A stretch of DNA of 64,000 nucleotides, from the NCBI GenBank assembly GCA_050246915.1, contig JBFWVD010000018.1, forward strand, positions 18,078 through 82,077, given 5' to 3'. The stretch comes from JBFWVD01 sp050246915. Its GTDB lineage: Bacteria > Actinomycetota > Acidimicrobiia > Acidimicrobiales > Ilumatobacteraceae. The stretch's first letter is position 1; the number at the start of each line of letters is the position of its first letter. Below, piece after piece: positions 1 through 9,442 of the stretch. A program made the translations under genes and the position numbers. Under the pieces are notes generated by a model. It made no database searches. It saw only the letters and a list, made by a program, of their open reading frames with translations, and was not told the DNA's origin.

Positions 1-440
1 GCCATCGACACCGAGATGGAAATGCTCGGGCGATGGGCGCCGCGATCGCGCTCGATCACGGCCTCGCGTAACTGGGCGATGGCGTCGTCGATGGTCGAGT
101 TGGCGTTGCGTCGCTGGTGCTCCGGTGAGGCCGACACCACGAAGTCGATGGCCGGCACTCCGCTGCCGAGCGCGTCGAGAGCACCGCGATGATTGAGGGC
201 AAGTGCGGTTGCCGTGGCGCCGGGCAACGAAGCGATCGCATCGATGACGGCCCGCACATCGGCGAACTGGGGATAGCGCGAGGGCGGCACGAACGAACCA
301 GCTTCGAAGAGGCGCACGCCCGCGGCGTACTCCGCTTCGATGATGGCGATCTTGGTCTCGGTGCTGGGGAACGACGACGTCAGCTGCAATCCGTCGCGCA
401 ATCCGACTTCACGGAGGCGCACCTGGGCGTGTTCAGGCAT
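1..440 (-). CDS. Hydroxymethylglutaryl-CoA lyase (partial, N-terminal 146 residues)
   Basis: The reading frame opens at an ATG at 440 and runs off the left edge. The N-terminus carries REVGLRDGLQ (Arg15, Asp16), the hallmark metal/substrate-binding segment of the HMG-CoA lyase branch of the DRE-TIM family. A G-S-F-V-P-P segment around residue 50 also fits this family. Members cleave 3-hydroxy-3-methylglutaryl-CoA (or a related acyl-CoA) into acetyl-CoA and a keto acid, as in leucine or branched-acid breakdown. Its start overlaps the stop of the upstream CoA-transferase gene by 8 bp, so the two are translationally coupled. The C-terminus, including the catalytic cysteine loop, lies outside the window, so exact substrate choice cannot be judged. 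Confidence 0.85.
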   Translation of the reverse strand, partial: MPEHAQVRLREVGLRDGLQLTSSFPSTETKIAIIEAEYAAGVRLFEAGSFVPPSRYPQFADVRAVIDAIASLPGATATALALNHRGALDALGSGVPAIDFVVSASPEHQRRNANSTIDDAIAQLREAVIERDRGAHRPSISISVSM

Positions 441-1647
441 GACTCGGATCTCCTTGTGCCGCAAGGGCGACGATGCCGCGCTGGGTGAGGTCGGTGATGG
501 TCGACGGTGTGTAGCCGAGGTCGGTCAGCAGCCGAGCCGAGTCAGCGCCCAGTCGCGGTACCGCCCCATCGCCGATGGGGATGACACCATCGATCTCGAG
601 TGGGAGAGTGGGCGCCCGGAACGGGCGTCCGTCAGCGTCGACCGAGTCGCTGAGCCCGCCGGGGCGCAGCGCGTGGGGCATCTGGTACACGTCCTCCGGG
701 CGACGGATGGCGGTGACCATCACTCCGACCTCATCGAGGCGTTTGACTGCCTGGTCGACGGTGAGGGGCGCCAGCGCGGCGCGGATCTGGTCGAGGAAGG
801 TGTCGCGCGCTGCGATGCGATCGGGGTTGTTCTGCAGGCGGGGATCGGCGAGCAGGTGTGGCAACTCCAGTTCGTCGCACAACTCGCGCCATTGCCCATC
901 GGTGGCAACGCCGACGAAGATCGGTCCATCGGCCACCTCGATCACGTCGTACACCGGCCATGAGAACTCTCGTTCGGGGAACGGCAACGAGGGTTTTCCG
1001 GTGAGCTCGTGGGCCACCATGTGCTGGGCGACCAACAACATCGCGTTCTCGAACAGACCCACCCGCACGATGGAACCGTCCCCGGTGCGATCGCGCTCGC
1101 GGAGCGCGCCGAGCACACCGATCACGCCGACCAGCCCGCCCATGATGTCGTTGGCCGACACGCCGATGCGGAGGGGCCGTCCGCTCGGGCCGGTCATGAA
1201 TGCGATGCCGGTCCCCATCTGCACCACCTCGTCCATAGCTGGCTTGCCCTCATCGGGGCCGGTGAGGAAACCCTTGTGGCCCACGATGATCAGGTTGGGG
1301 AACCGCTCGTGCATCGGCCCGGCGAGCAGCCCCATCCCCTCGAGGGTGCCTTCTCGGAAGTTCTCGACGAACACGTCGGCGCTGGCGAGCAGCCGGCCGA
1401 GGATCTCTTGGCCTTCGTCGGAGGCGATGTCGATGGAGATGCTCGCCTTGGATCGATTGAACAGCGGGAAGAACGCCGCGCCCATGCCGGTGAGCCGACG
1501 GGTCTTGTCCCCACCTATGGGTTCCACCTTGATGACCTCGGCACCCAGCTGGGCGAGGAACCATCCACAGCTCGGGCCCATGAGCATGTGGGAGAGCTCC
1601 ACAACGCGCACCCCGCGCAAGGGCGCGGAGTGATCAACATCGCTCAC
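433..1647 (-). CDS. CaiB/BaiF family (class III) CoA-transferase
   Basis: A 404-residue class III CoA-transferase, which moves CoA between an acyl-CoA donor and a carboxylic acid. The N-terminus has the typical GVRVVELSHMLMGP opening and LGAEVIKVEP segment. The expected catalytic aspartate is in PAMDEVVQ (Asp139 from the chosen start), and VENFREG follows the family pattern. I chose the GTG at 1647 because an AAAGGGAG ribosome site lies 6 nt upstream; an ATG 21 nt further upstream is possible but has no such site. The stop overlaps the start of the HMG-CoA lyase gene, suggesting that this enzyme activates an acid (HMG- or citramalate-like) that the lyase then cleaves. The exact acid is inference. 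Confidence 0.88.
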   Translation of the reverse strand: MSDVDHSAPLRGVRVVELSHMLMGPSCGWFLAQLGAEVIKVEPIGGDKTRRLTGMGAAFFPLFNRSKASISIDIASDEGQEILGRLLASADVFVENFREGTLEGMGLLAGPMHERFPNLIIVGHKGFLTGPDEGKPAMDEVVQMGTGIAFMTGPSGRPLRIGVSANDIMGGLVGVIGVLGALRERDRTGDGSIVRVGLFENAMLLVAQHMVAHELTGKPSLPFPEREFSWPVYDVIEVADGPIFVGVATDGQWRELCDELELPHLLADPRLQNNPDRIAARDTFLDQIRAALAPLTVDQAVKRLDEVGVMVTAIRRPEDVYQMPHALRPGGLSDSVDADGRPFRAPTLPLEIDGVIPIGDGAVPRLGADSARLLTDLGYTPSTITDLTQRGIVALAAQGDPSHA

Positions 1648-1800
1648 GTTCGACTCCCTTTGCCACATGCCCCACCGGCGCGACCCGCGGCATGGTACCG
1701 CTGGGGAGCCCGCCGCCCCAGGGGAGGAGATGTCGATTGCCTGTCAGCTGATGTCTTGCCAGCTGATGTCCTGCCAGAACACGTCTGTGGCCGCGGATGT

Positions 1801-3618
1801 TCAGCGGTAAGCGTCGGCTTGGAGGCGATACAACTCGGCGTAGGTGCCATCGGCGTTGATCAGATCGTCGTGGGTGCCGAACTCGACGACGCGTGAGCCG
1901 TCCATCACGACGATGAGATCGGCCATGCGAACGGTCGAGAACCGATGGGACACCAAGATCGTCACCCGGCCGGTGGCCGCGCTGGCCTTTGCGGCCCGAG
2001 CGAAACCTTCGAACAGTGAGTGCTCGGTTTCGGCGTCGAGCGCGGCGGTGGGCTCGTCGAGGATGAGGAGCAGCGGATCGTCGCGCATGAACCCTCGGGC
2101 CAGGGCCAGCTTCTGCCATTGTCCGAAGCTCACCTCGGCGCCGTGATCCCAGGTCGGGCCGAGCTGCGTGTCGAGGCCGAGTGCAAGACGCTCGATCACG
2201 TCGTCGGCGCCGGCGCGCCCCACCGCAGTCTCGGCCGCAGGCCGATCATCGAGCCGGTCCAGGTCCCCGAGTCCCACCGTGCGCTGCGCAGGGAACTCGA
2301 ATCGGAAGAAGTCCTGGAATGCACCGGCGAGACGGGCGCGCCACTGATCGCTCGGCATCTGCGTGATGTCGATGCCATCGGCGGTGATGCGGCCAGAGGT
2401 GGGTTGGTACATGCGGGCGAGCAACTTCACCAACGTCGATTTGCCGGCGCCGTTCTCGCCGACGATCGCCACCACCGACCCGGCGGGCAAGACCAGGTCG
2501 ACATCCTCGAGCACGAGGCGTTCGGTGCCCGGATAGTGGAACGACACGTGCTCGAGAGCAATCCCCTCGGTGAGCGTCTCGGGCACCTCCGCCGAGGCGC
2601 GCAGATCGATCGATGCTGCGTAGTCCTCGAGCCAGGTGAGGCGGCGCGACGAGTCGAGCCAGAACCCGCGTAGGAAACCGAGCTCGCCTGCGGTGGCACC
2701 GGCGTAGCTGGCCAGCTTGGCGCCGGCCGCCACGACCAACACGACGTCGGCGACTCCGCGATCGATCCCGGAGGCGACGAACACGATCGTGGACACGTAC
2801 GCCCCTGCGAACAGCGCCCACGCTGCGCTCTGCCACAGTGCTGTTGCCCAACGCACTCGTGCAACCGGTGTGTACCAACGTTGCCATGCCGCACGTCGCT
2901 CATCGGTGAGCCACGGTCCGGTGCCGGTGACGCGCACCTCCTTGCCCGGTGGAGCGCTGGTGCCGAGCACGAACAGATGGCGGGCCAGGCGCGTGTTGGC
3001 AATGACGGACTCTTCGACGCGGCGTTCGACACCGGGACGCCACGTGGAGGTGATGGTGGCGGGGATGGCAGCGAGGAGCAACAGTCCCAAGGCCGGATGC
3101 ACCGATGACAGCAGCACGGCAGTCACGGCGAGACGGAACATCCATCCCAAGGTCGAGAACAGCGACATGAACAGATGGTCGAGGGCGAACACCTGATCAC
3201 GCAGCATGGCGAGGCGGTCGAGATACTCGGGTCGCTCGTGGTGCTCGATGGTGGGCACGCTCGCCTGCAGCCGAGCCACGTGGGATTCGAGGGCGATGGC
3301 GATGCGATCGCGGAAGCGCCGCTGCACCCGTTGTGAGAGCACCGACAGATACCAGGTGGCGGTGGCCGACGCCGCCAGGACCAGAGCGACAGACACGATC
3401 TTGCTGCGATCATCGTTGATCACACCGTCGACGAGGATCTTCAGCAACAACGCCAGCAGCGCGTCGGGGAGCATCATCAACAACGCCAGGCCGAGGGACA
3501 ACGCCAGCAGGCGCGGCTCGGCGCGATAGCCGAGTCGGAACGTGCGCCACAGTGAGGGCAATGCCGCGGGGAGGTCACTCGATCGGGCGCGATGAGCGGC
3601 GCGTTCAGAGCGTGTCAC
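1801..3618 (-). CDS. ABC exporter half-transporter with degenerate signature motif
   Basis: A 605-residue fused permease/ATPase of the exporter type: a six-helix membrane domain (about residues 30-335) followed by a nucleotide-binding domain. Walker A is GENGAGKST (387-395), Walker B is LLLILDEP (516-523) and the H-loop is VSHRFSTV. The signature motif reads VSFGQ (496-500) rather than LSGGQ, so one composite ATP site of the predicted heterodimer is probably degenerate. The GTG at 3618 is preferred because GGGAGG precedes it and it overlaps the upstream half-transporter's stop by 14 bp; the longer in-frame extension would run far into that gene. It should pair with the upstream protein. Substrate unknown (lipid, peptide or drug). 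Confidence 0.85.
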   Translation of the reverse strand: MTRSERAAHRARSSDLPAALPSLWRTFRLGYRAEPRLLALSLGLALLMMLPDALLALLLKILVDGVINDDRSKIVSVALVLAASATATWYLSVLSQRVQRRFRDRIAIALESHVARLQASVPTIEHHERPEYLDRLAMLRDQVFALDHLFMSLFSTLGWMFRLAVTAVLLSSVHPALGLLLLAAIPATITSTWRPGVERRVEESVIANTRLARHLFVLGTSAPPGKEVRVTGTGPWLTDERRAAWQRWYTPVARVRWATALWQSAAWALFAGAYVSTIVFVASGIDRGVADVVLVVAAGAKLASYAGATAGELGFLRGFWLDSSRRLTWLEDYAASIDLRASAEVPETLTEGIALEHVSFHYPGTERLVLEDVDLVLPAGSVVAIVGENGAGKSTLVKLLARMYQPTSGRITADGIDITQMPSDQWRARLAGAFQDFFRFEFPAQRTVGLGDLDRLDDRPAAETAVGRAGADDVIERLALGLDTQLGPTWDHGAEVSFGQWQKLALARGFMRDDPLLLILDEPTAALDAETEHSLFEGFARAAKASAATGRVTILVSHRFSTVRMADLIVVMDGSRVVEFGTHDDLINADGTYAELYRLQADAYR

Positions 3619-5428
3619 GGACCACCTCCCGACCGTCGTCATCGAACTCGATGCTGTCGTTGGTGAACCGCGACGCCTGGAGCTCGAACAACGTGCGATA
3701 CCTGCCCCCGAGGGCGATGAGCTCATCGTGGGTGCCGACCTCCACGACGCGACCGTCTTCGATCACGCAGATGCAATCGGCCAACCTCACCGTGGAGAAG
3801 CGATGTGAGATGAGGATCGTGGTGCAGTCGCTCGTCGCCGCGATGACCCGTTCGAAGATCTCGGCCTCGCCCCGCACATCGAGCTGCGCGGTGGGTTCAT
3901 CGAGCAGCACCACCCGGGCTCCGAGTCGTACCGCGCACAACGCCCGGGCCAGTGCCACCCGTTGCCATTGGCCACCGGAGAGATCGGTGCCACCCGGGTA
4001 GCCCTTCGACAAGATGGTGTCCAGGTTACCGCCAGCCAGCTCGGTGCCACCGGCGTCAGCGAGCGCACGGCGGATCACGTCGTCGGGAGCTCCGCGTGGG
4101 GCAACGTTGCGCCGCAACGACAGCTCGAACCGAACGAAGTCCTGGAACACTGCGGTCACCTGCGATCGCCACGCATCCACGTCGACGTCCTGCAGCGCCG
4201 TTCCGTCAACTGCAATTGACCCGCTGGTGGGATCGTAGAGACGGCACAGCAGCTTGGCCAACGTGGTCTTACCGGCGCCGTTCACCCCGACGATGGCCAT
4301 CGACGTGCCCGCCGGGATGGTGAGGTCGAACCCGTTCAGCACGGCGCGTCCCTCTTGCGCATAGGCGAAGTGCACATCGTGGAATGCGATCTCGGGGGCG
4401 TGGCTCGTGTCGAGAGGGATCGGCGTCGCGTCGGCAGAGCGCAACGCACCGGCTGCGCCAGCGGCGCGCTCGAGCCGGTCGAGTGCGGCCACCGGGGCAC
4501 TAGCCCCGTCGAGCGCCCAGTTGAGACCGCCGAACGCGATGGTTGCCGTCCCCAGGGCGGCTTGGGCGAAGACCACGACGCGAGCGGTGGAGATCGAGCC
4601 GTCAGCAGCCGCGTCGGCCAGGAGCCAGAACACCACAGCGTTGGCCGATGCCACGATGAGCAGACACGCCAGGACCGACTTCTCGCGTAGTCGTGTCGCT
4701 TCGTACTGCAGCTCGTACAGCCGTCGACGAGTAGTGACGAATCGATCGATCACCCAACCGGCCAGCCCGAAGTACCGCACTTCCTTGCCGGGGGCCGCGT
4801 CGACGGCGAGTCGGTACGAGTAGTCGGCATGGCGTTGGGCGTTGCGGACCTCATCGGTGTTGCGGTCCTTCCACACGCCGCTCTCGCGCAGCAGCCAGTG
4901 CGTCGTACCCCATGCCGTCAACAGCACGGGTGGAATCCACCAGTGGAACCCGAAGAGCAGCAGCGCCGCGGTGAATCCGACGACGAGGTTCACCAGACCA
5001 CCGGCCACGAAGTCCATGGAGATGTCGAGGGGCGGCACCATCATCCCCAGGTCGAAGTCGCGGGCCATGGTGAGATCGTTCGTGAGTTCCGGATTCTCGA
5101 GATGCCCGATCCCGGCCGGATCCACGCAAACGGTCATGAGCCGGTCGTAGAGATGCGCGGCCATGCGGCTGCCGAGGTTGGAACCCACGACCTGATGGAT
5201 GGGCACGACGATCAGGGACAGAGCGAAGGTCACGCCCCCGAACACCAGTGGAGCGGTGAGCGAGGCGTCGCGAGAGATGGCGCTCACCAGCCATCCGAAG
5301 GTCAGCGCGGCGGCGGCCGGGAGTGTGCCACGCAGTAACACCAGCACCCACCACGCCAGGGCGTATCCGGGCGCGGCGTGCCACAGACCGGCGAAGAACT
5401 GGATCTCTTGTCGCTGGCGGATCGTCAC
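3605..5428 (-). CDS. ABC exporter half-transporter (canonical partner)
   Basis: A 607-residue permease-ATPase fusion, first gene of a two-gene exporter operon. It has a membrane domain of about 320 residues, then an ATPase domain with Walker A GVNGAGKTT (381-389), canonical LSGGQ (483-487), Walker B VVLLDEPTAQ (506-515) and ISHRFSTV. The start is a GTG at 5428 with a GAGGTCGAG-like ribosome site. Its signature loop is intact whereas its partner's is degenerate, the usual asymmetry of heterodimeric type IV ABC exporters. No biosynthetic or regulatory gene next to it hints at the cargo. Confidence 0.86.
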   Translation of the reverse strand: MTIRQRQEIQFFAGLWHAAPGYALAWWVLVLLRGTLPAAAALTFGWLVSAISRDASLTAPLVFGGVTFALSLIVVPIHQVVGSNLGSRMAAHLYDRLMTVCVDPAGIGHLENPELTNDLTMARDFDLGMMVPPLDISMDFVAGGLVNLVVGFTAALLLFGFHWWIPPVLLTAWGTTHWLLRESGVWKDRNTDEVRNAQRHADYSYRLAVDAAPGKEVRYFGLAGWVIDRFVTTRRRLYELQYEATRLREKSVLACLLIVASANAVVFWLLADAAADGSISTARVVVFAQAALGTATIAFGGLNWALDGASAPVAALDRLERAAGAAGALRSADATPIPLDTSHAPEIAFHDVHFAYAQEGRAVLNGFDLTIPAGTSMAIVGVNGAGKTTLAKLLCRLYDPTSGSIAVDGTALQDVDVDAWRSQVTAVFQDFVRFELSLRRNVAPRGAPDDVIRRALADAGGTELAGGNLDTILSKGYPGGTDLSGGQWQRVALARALCAVRLGARVVLLDEPTAQLDVRGEAEIFERVIAATSDCTTILISHRFSTVRLADCICVIEDGRVVEVGTHDELIALGGRYRTLFELQASRFTNDSIEFDDDGREVVRDTL

Positions 5429-5616
5429 GGATGCTCGACCTCGGGCGTCGTCGGGATGCCGCCGGCCAATGGGTTGCGCTGACGGGTTGCTCGGTCACGC
5501 TAACTGCTCACGTCCGACGACGGATCGCCTGATGACGATGCCGCCCGAAGGTGGTGAACAGGTACTTCTTGACTTCGCAAACCAGAACTCGCGCCCCGAT
5601 CTGCCGATGGGGACCG

Positions 5617-6762
5617 GTGTGCGGACGTCGGAACTCGAACGACGGGTTCACCCTCATCGAACTGATGGTGGTGGTGCTCGTCATCGCCATTTTGCTTGCC
5701 ATAGCCATCCCCACGTTCCTCGGTGCCCGCGGCCGGTCCCAGGACAGCGTCGCCAAGTCATCGGTTCGATTAGCCGCTGAGGTTGCCTCGGCCGCTGCGC
5801 CCACGGGCGGGTTGGCGTCGCTGACCGCCGCGGCGTTGGGTGCTGATGAGCCATCGCTCGCGTTCGTGACCGCGCCAGCGTTGTCGACGGGGCCCAAGGT
5901 GGTGAGCATCTCCGCCGGCGCCAGCCAATGGTCGGCGGCCGCGCTCAGCGGATCCGGGAAGTGCTTCTGGACCCGTATCGACGCGAGCGGTGTGACCACC
6001 ACGGGCTCCATGACCACTGCTTGCCGCGCCGATGCCACCACCTCGACGACGCCCGTTTCGAGCGGACTCATCGTGGCGCTCGACGCGAACACGCTCGGCA
6101 CCTTGAGCCAGGACAGTGCCGGGACGGTTGCGGTGCTGGCGGCCGGCCAGAGTGTGTGCCGATGGGGTGATGCCAGCGGCGTCGGTAACCATGCGACGCA
6201 GGCAACGCTCGCGCAGTGTCCGGTGTACGGAAGCGATGCCGCCGGGGGCTATCTGAACTTCACGGCGAACGGCTGGCTCTCGAACAGCCCGACGCTCAGC
6301 CCTGACGCCAGCGTCTTCGTGGTCGCTCAGAGCAACACCGCGACATACAACACCTACGGCTGGGTGGCCTCGGCGCGCGGTCCCAACGGGTTCATCCTGC
6401 ACCCATGGGTCGGTGGAAACTCCTATGGCGCGTTCACGATGAACAGTGGCGGTACCTACTTCGGTGCTGGCTCGACGAACGTGACGAACCTGACCGCGCC
6501 GACCATCTACGAAATGACCATCCATGGGTCGGGAACGGTGACCGGTGTGTGGGGGATCAACGGCACCACCACCGCGTATACGCAGTCGGGAGTGAGCCGC
6601 ACCGCCGGTCCGGTCGCCATCACCTACGGATCCGATGGCACATCGTGGGGCCGCCTGGGTGACGGGAAGTTCCGTGAGGTGTTGATCTACGACCGTGAGC
6701 TGACAGCCGGTGAGCGCCAACAGGTGGAGAGCTATCTGCGCACCAAATGGGGGACTGGCTGA
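5617..6762 (+). CDS. Orphan type IV pilin-like protein with C-terminal LamG-like domain
   Basis: The N-terminus shows a classic prepilin peptidase site: a short basic leader ending in glycine, then FTLIELMVVVLVIAILLAIA with Glu at mature position 5 and a hydrophobic helix. The rest is rich in Ala, Gly, Ser and Thr and ends in a concanavalin/LamG-like fold, with the usual closing pattern LIYDRELTAGERQQVESYL followed by TKWG. I prefer the GTG at 5617 because it leaves a 10-residue leader, normal for type IV pilins; an ATG at 5551 would give a 32-residue leader. No pilus assembly gene is nearby, so the protein must use machinery encoded elsewhere. A surface-displayed sugar- or matrix-binding pilin is an inference. 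Confidence 0.8.
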   Translation: MCGRRNSNDGFTLIELMVVVLVIAILLAIAIPTFLGARGRSQDSVAKSSVRLAAEVASAAAPTGGLASLTAAALGADEPSLAFVTAPALSTGPKVVSISAGASQWSAAALSGSGKCFWTRIDASGVTTTGSMTTACRADATTSTTPVSSGLIVALDANTLGTLSQDSAGTVAVLAAGQSVCRWGDASGVGNHATQATLAQCPVYGSDAAGGYLNFTANGWLSNSPTLSPDASVFVVAQSNTATYNTYGWVASARGPNGFILHPWVGGNSYGAFTMNSGGTYFGAGSTNVTNLTAPTIYEMTIHGSGTVTGVWGINGTTTAYTQSGVSRTAGPVAITYGSDGTSWGRLGDGKFREVLIYDRELTAGERQQVESYLRTKWGTG

Positions 6763-6768
6763 GGTAGC

Positions 6769-8376
6769 TCAGCGCTTTGCGTAGCGATCGCGCAGCGCCT
6801 GCTTCTCGATCTTGCCGATGGCGTTGCGCGGTACCTCATCGACGATCTCCAGCTGCTCGGGAAACCGTTGACGGGCCAGACCCGACTCCTCGCAATGGCG
6901 GATGACGTCTGTCAACGTCAATTGCGCGACGCCCTCACGCAGGGCCACCACCGCACAAGCCCGTTCGCCGGTTCGGGCGTCGGGGACCGCAATCACTGCG
7001 GCGTCGCGGATGTCGGGATGCAGTGACAGCACGTCCTCCACCAGTTGGGCGCTGATGTTCTCACCGTTGCGGATGATGACGTCCTTGATGCGACCGGTCA
7101 CTTGCACCCAACCCTCGGCATCGACGATGCCGAGATCACCCGAACGAACGTAGTGACGGCCGTCGAAGGTGCGTTCGTCGAAGGCGGCCGCGTCGAGCGA
7201 ACTGTCGACATAGCCGAGGAACTGCATCGGCCCGCTCACCAGTAGTTCGCCTTCTTCACCCGGTTCGAGGAGGGAACCGTCGGGTCCGATCACCAGGATG
7301 GAACATCCCCGCACGATGCGCCCCGAGGTGCCCGCGATGTGATCCTCGCTGTCGGTCGGTCGGCACGCCGTGATGCCGGGACACTCGGTCATGCCGTAAC
7401 TGGCGGTGGCGCCGCTGATGCCGAAGACGGACTTCATGCCCTCGTGCACGTCGATCGGTCGGGCTGAACCACCGCCTTGGCACGCCCGCAGCCGAGGGAA
7501 CAAGCGACGATCGGGCATGGCCAGTTGGGCTTCGATGAAGGCGCGGGCCACTGGTGCCGCGCCGCGTAGGACGCTCATGTCGCGCTCGGAGCACAGCTGG
7601 GGTGTGGCGATCGGATCGAAGTGCCGCACCAACGTCATCTCGAACCCGATCATGAGGGCCGATCCCAACGTGAGGACCCCTCCGACGTGAGCGATCGGAC
7701 TGGCCAACACGGTGACGTCATCGGGAACGAAGCCGATGCCCTCTTCGAAGTGGACGGTGGTGGCCAGCGCGGTGGCATCGGTGTGACGGGCCAGCTTGGG
7801 TACCGAAGTGGTGCCGGATGTGGAGTAGATCCATCGCACGGTGCCGGGGCGGTGATCTGGCGGCTCCGGCAGCATCGCCGGGTCCCCGGTGGGCAGGTTG
7901 AGCGCCCACGGATTGGTGTGAGCAGGCCAGTGCGACTCGTCGGCGACGAGCACCATGCAACCAGAGTTGACACTGATGGACTCGGCCATGGCGACGTGGT
8001 CGAAGCCGCGCAGCACGCCGGGCACGACGAGGGTGACCGGGCCGACCTTGTCGGCGAGTTGCCCGACGATGTGGCCAACTTCCCGTTCGCGCAGCAGCGG
8101 GATGACTGGTGCCTGCGTGAGATCGAGGCGACTCGCTGCGGCCATCATGACCGCCGCTTCGATCGACGTGGGAAGTTGCCAGGCGATGACCTCGTCGCGG
8201 CGTTCAGGGCCGACGCCGATGCCGAGTGAGCGCAGGCCCGCGGCCACGGCCAGGGCTGCGTCGCGGTAGGCACCGAAGGTCATGGTGCGACCGTCTTCGT
8301 CCGCGAACAGGACCCTGTCGGGTGTTTGCGCGGCACGCTGTTCGACGAGGTCCCAGAACCGATCGGTACGGATCAC
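6769..8376 (-). CDS. AMP-dependent acyl-CoA synthetase/ligase
   Basis: A 535-residue adenylate-forming enzyme. The phosphate-binding loop is YSTSGTTSVPK, the adenine motif is ASYGMTE, the hinge region is YVRSGDLG followed by RIKDVIIRNGENIS, and the catalytic lysine sits in PRNAIGKIEK near the end. All core motifs are present, so it should activate a carboxylic acid as acyl-AMP and then acyl-CoA. The start is a GTG at 8376, only 17 bp from the divergent oxidoreductase start, so any shared promoter must lie inside coding sequence. The substrate could be a fatty, aromatic or cyclic acid; the sequence alone does not decide. Confidence 0.87.
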   Translation of the reverse strand: MIRTDRFWDLVEQRAAQTPDRVLFADEDGRTMTFGAYRDAALAVAAGLRSLGIGVGPERRDEVIAWQLPTSIEAAVMMAAASRLDLTQAPVIPLLREREVGHIVGQLADKVGPVTLVVPGVLRGFDHVAMAESISVNSGCMVLVADESHWPAHTNPWALNLPTGDPAMLPEPPDHRPGTVRWIYSTSGTTSVPKLARHTDATALATTVHFEEGIGFVPDDVTVLASPIAHVGGVLTLGSALMIGFEMTLVRHFDPIATPQLCSERDMSVLRGAAPVARAFIEAQLAMPDRRLFPRLRACQGGGSARPIDVHEGMKSVFGISGATASYGMTECPGITACRPTDSEDHIAGTSGRIVRGCSILVIGPDGSLLEPGEEGELLVSGPMQFLGYVDSSLDAAAFDERTFDGRHYVRSGDLGIVDAEGWVQVTGRIKDVIIRNGENISAQLVEDVLSLHPDIRDAAVIAVPDARTGERACAVVALREGVAQLTLTDVIRHCEESGLARQRFPEQLEIVDEVPRNAIGKIEKQALRDRYAKR

Positions 8377-8393
8377 CGGGGTAGGTTGCCACA

Positions 8394-9419
8394 GTGGATC
8401 GACGACCTCTCGAGTTCGGATTCTTCCTCCCGCACATCGTCGATTCGCCGGGGCGCGGGCGCTTCGCCGCCACCTATGACCTGTGCACCTTGGCAGAGGA
8501 GGTCGGCTTCGATTTCGTGGCCATGGGTCACCATCGGTTCACGCCAGACAACGAGGTTCCGTCCTCGTCGTTGCTGGTGCTGTCGGCCATTGCGGCACGC
8601 ACCTCGAAGCTCCGGCTGTCGTCGGCGGTGTTCCTCATGCCCCTGTACCCAGCGCTCGATGTGGCCGAGGAGATCGCCACGCTCGATCAGATCTCCGACG
8701 GACGAACGATGTTGAGCTTCGGCATCGGCTATCGCCCGTACGAGTACCAGTACGCCGGGCTGAACTACAAGGCCCGGGCGTCCCGCCTCGAAGAGGGGTT
8801 GCAAGTGATGCTCCAGGCATGGACGCAGGAGGCCGTCCACTTCTCGGGCAAGCACTACGAGATCGACGGCGCACCGGTGGTGCCCAAGCCGGTGCAGCAG
8901 CCCCATCCGCCGATCTTCCTGGGAGGAGGGTCGAACGCGGGTGTCGATCGGGCGGCGCGCATGGCCGACGGGTGGATGGTCGACACCACCAAGAACATCG
9001 ACTCCGTGACTCGCAAGGTCAACAACTACCGCGAGGCCGCGGCAGCGCTTGGACGGCCATCGCAGGTGTGCCTCATGCGCCAGGTGGGCATCGGTCCCAA
9101 CCACGAACACATCGAGCGCACGTGGCTGCCCGACGCAGCCCGGTCGTTGCTCGGTGTGTGGCAGGCCGGTGGGCGATTCCCCAATGGCGACGAGTTGGCC
9201 CGCAAGATGCTGGCCGCTGAACGCATCACGATCGGCGAGTTCGCTTCCAATCGTGACGTGGCCGGGACCCCGGACGAGTGCATCGAGCAGATCCGGCACT
9301 TCCGGGAGTTGACCGGATGCGAGTACTTCCTGGCCAGCTTCGGCGAGTACCCGAGCCCGCAGGCATTGCGTGACGCGGTCGAGTTGTTCGGCCGAGAGGT
9401 CATCCCCGCGTTCTCCTGA
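8394..9419 (+). CDS. LLM-class flavin-dependent oxidoreductase (luciferase-like, probably F420)
   Basis: A 341-residue luciferase-like TIM-barrel oxidoreductase. Family features are the LEFGFFLPH opening strand, TSKLRLSSAVFLMPLY, the long SFGIGYRPYEY segment, and PHPPIFLGGGS followed by ADGWMV. Actinobacterial members commonly use cofactor F420 or FMN for hydride transfer to ketones, imines or unsaturated substrates. The start is a GTG at 8394 with a weak TAGGT site. It diverges from the acyl-CoA synthetase gene with almost no spacer, and the pair may act in the same catabolic route. F420 versus FMN cannot be settled by reading. Confidence 0.85.
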   Translation: MDRRPLEFGFFLPHIVDSPGRGRFAATYDLCTLAEEVGFDFVAMGHHRFTPDNEVPSSSLLVLSAIAARTSKLRLSSAVFLMPLYPALDVAEEIATLDQISDGRTMLSFGIGYRPYEYQYAGLNYKARASRLEEGLQVMLQAWTQEAVHFSGKHYEIDGAPVVPKPVQQPHPPIFLGGGSNAGVDRAARMADGWMVDTTKNIDSVTRKVNNYREAAAALGRPSQVCLMRQVGIGPNHEHIERTWLPDAARSLLGVWQAGGRFPNGDELARKMLAAERITIGEFASNRDVAGTPDECIEQIRHFRELTGCEYFLASFGEYPSPQALRDAVELFGREVIPAFS

Positions 9420-9442
9420 CCGTCGGGTACAGAGGATCGGCG

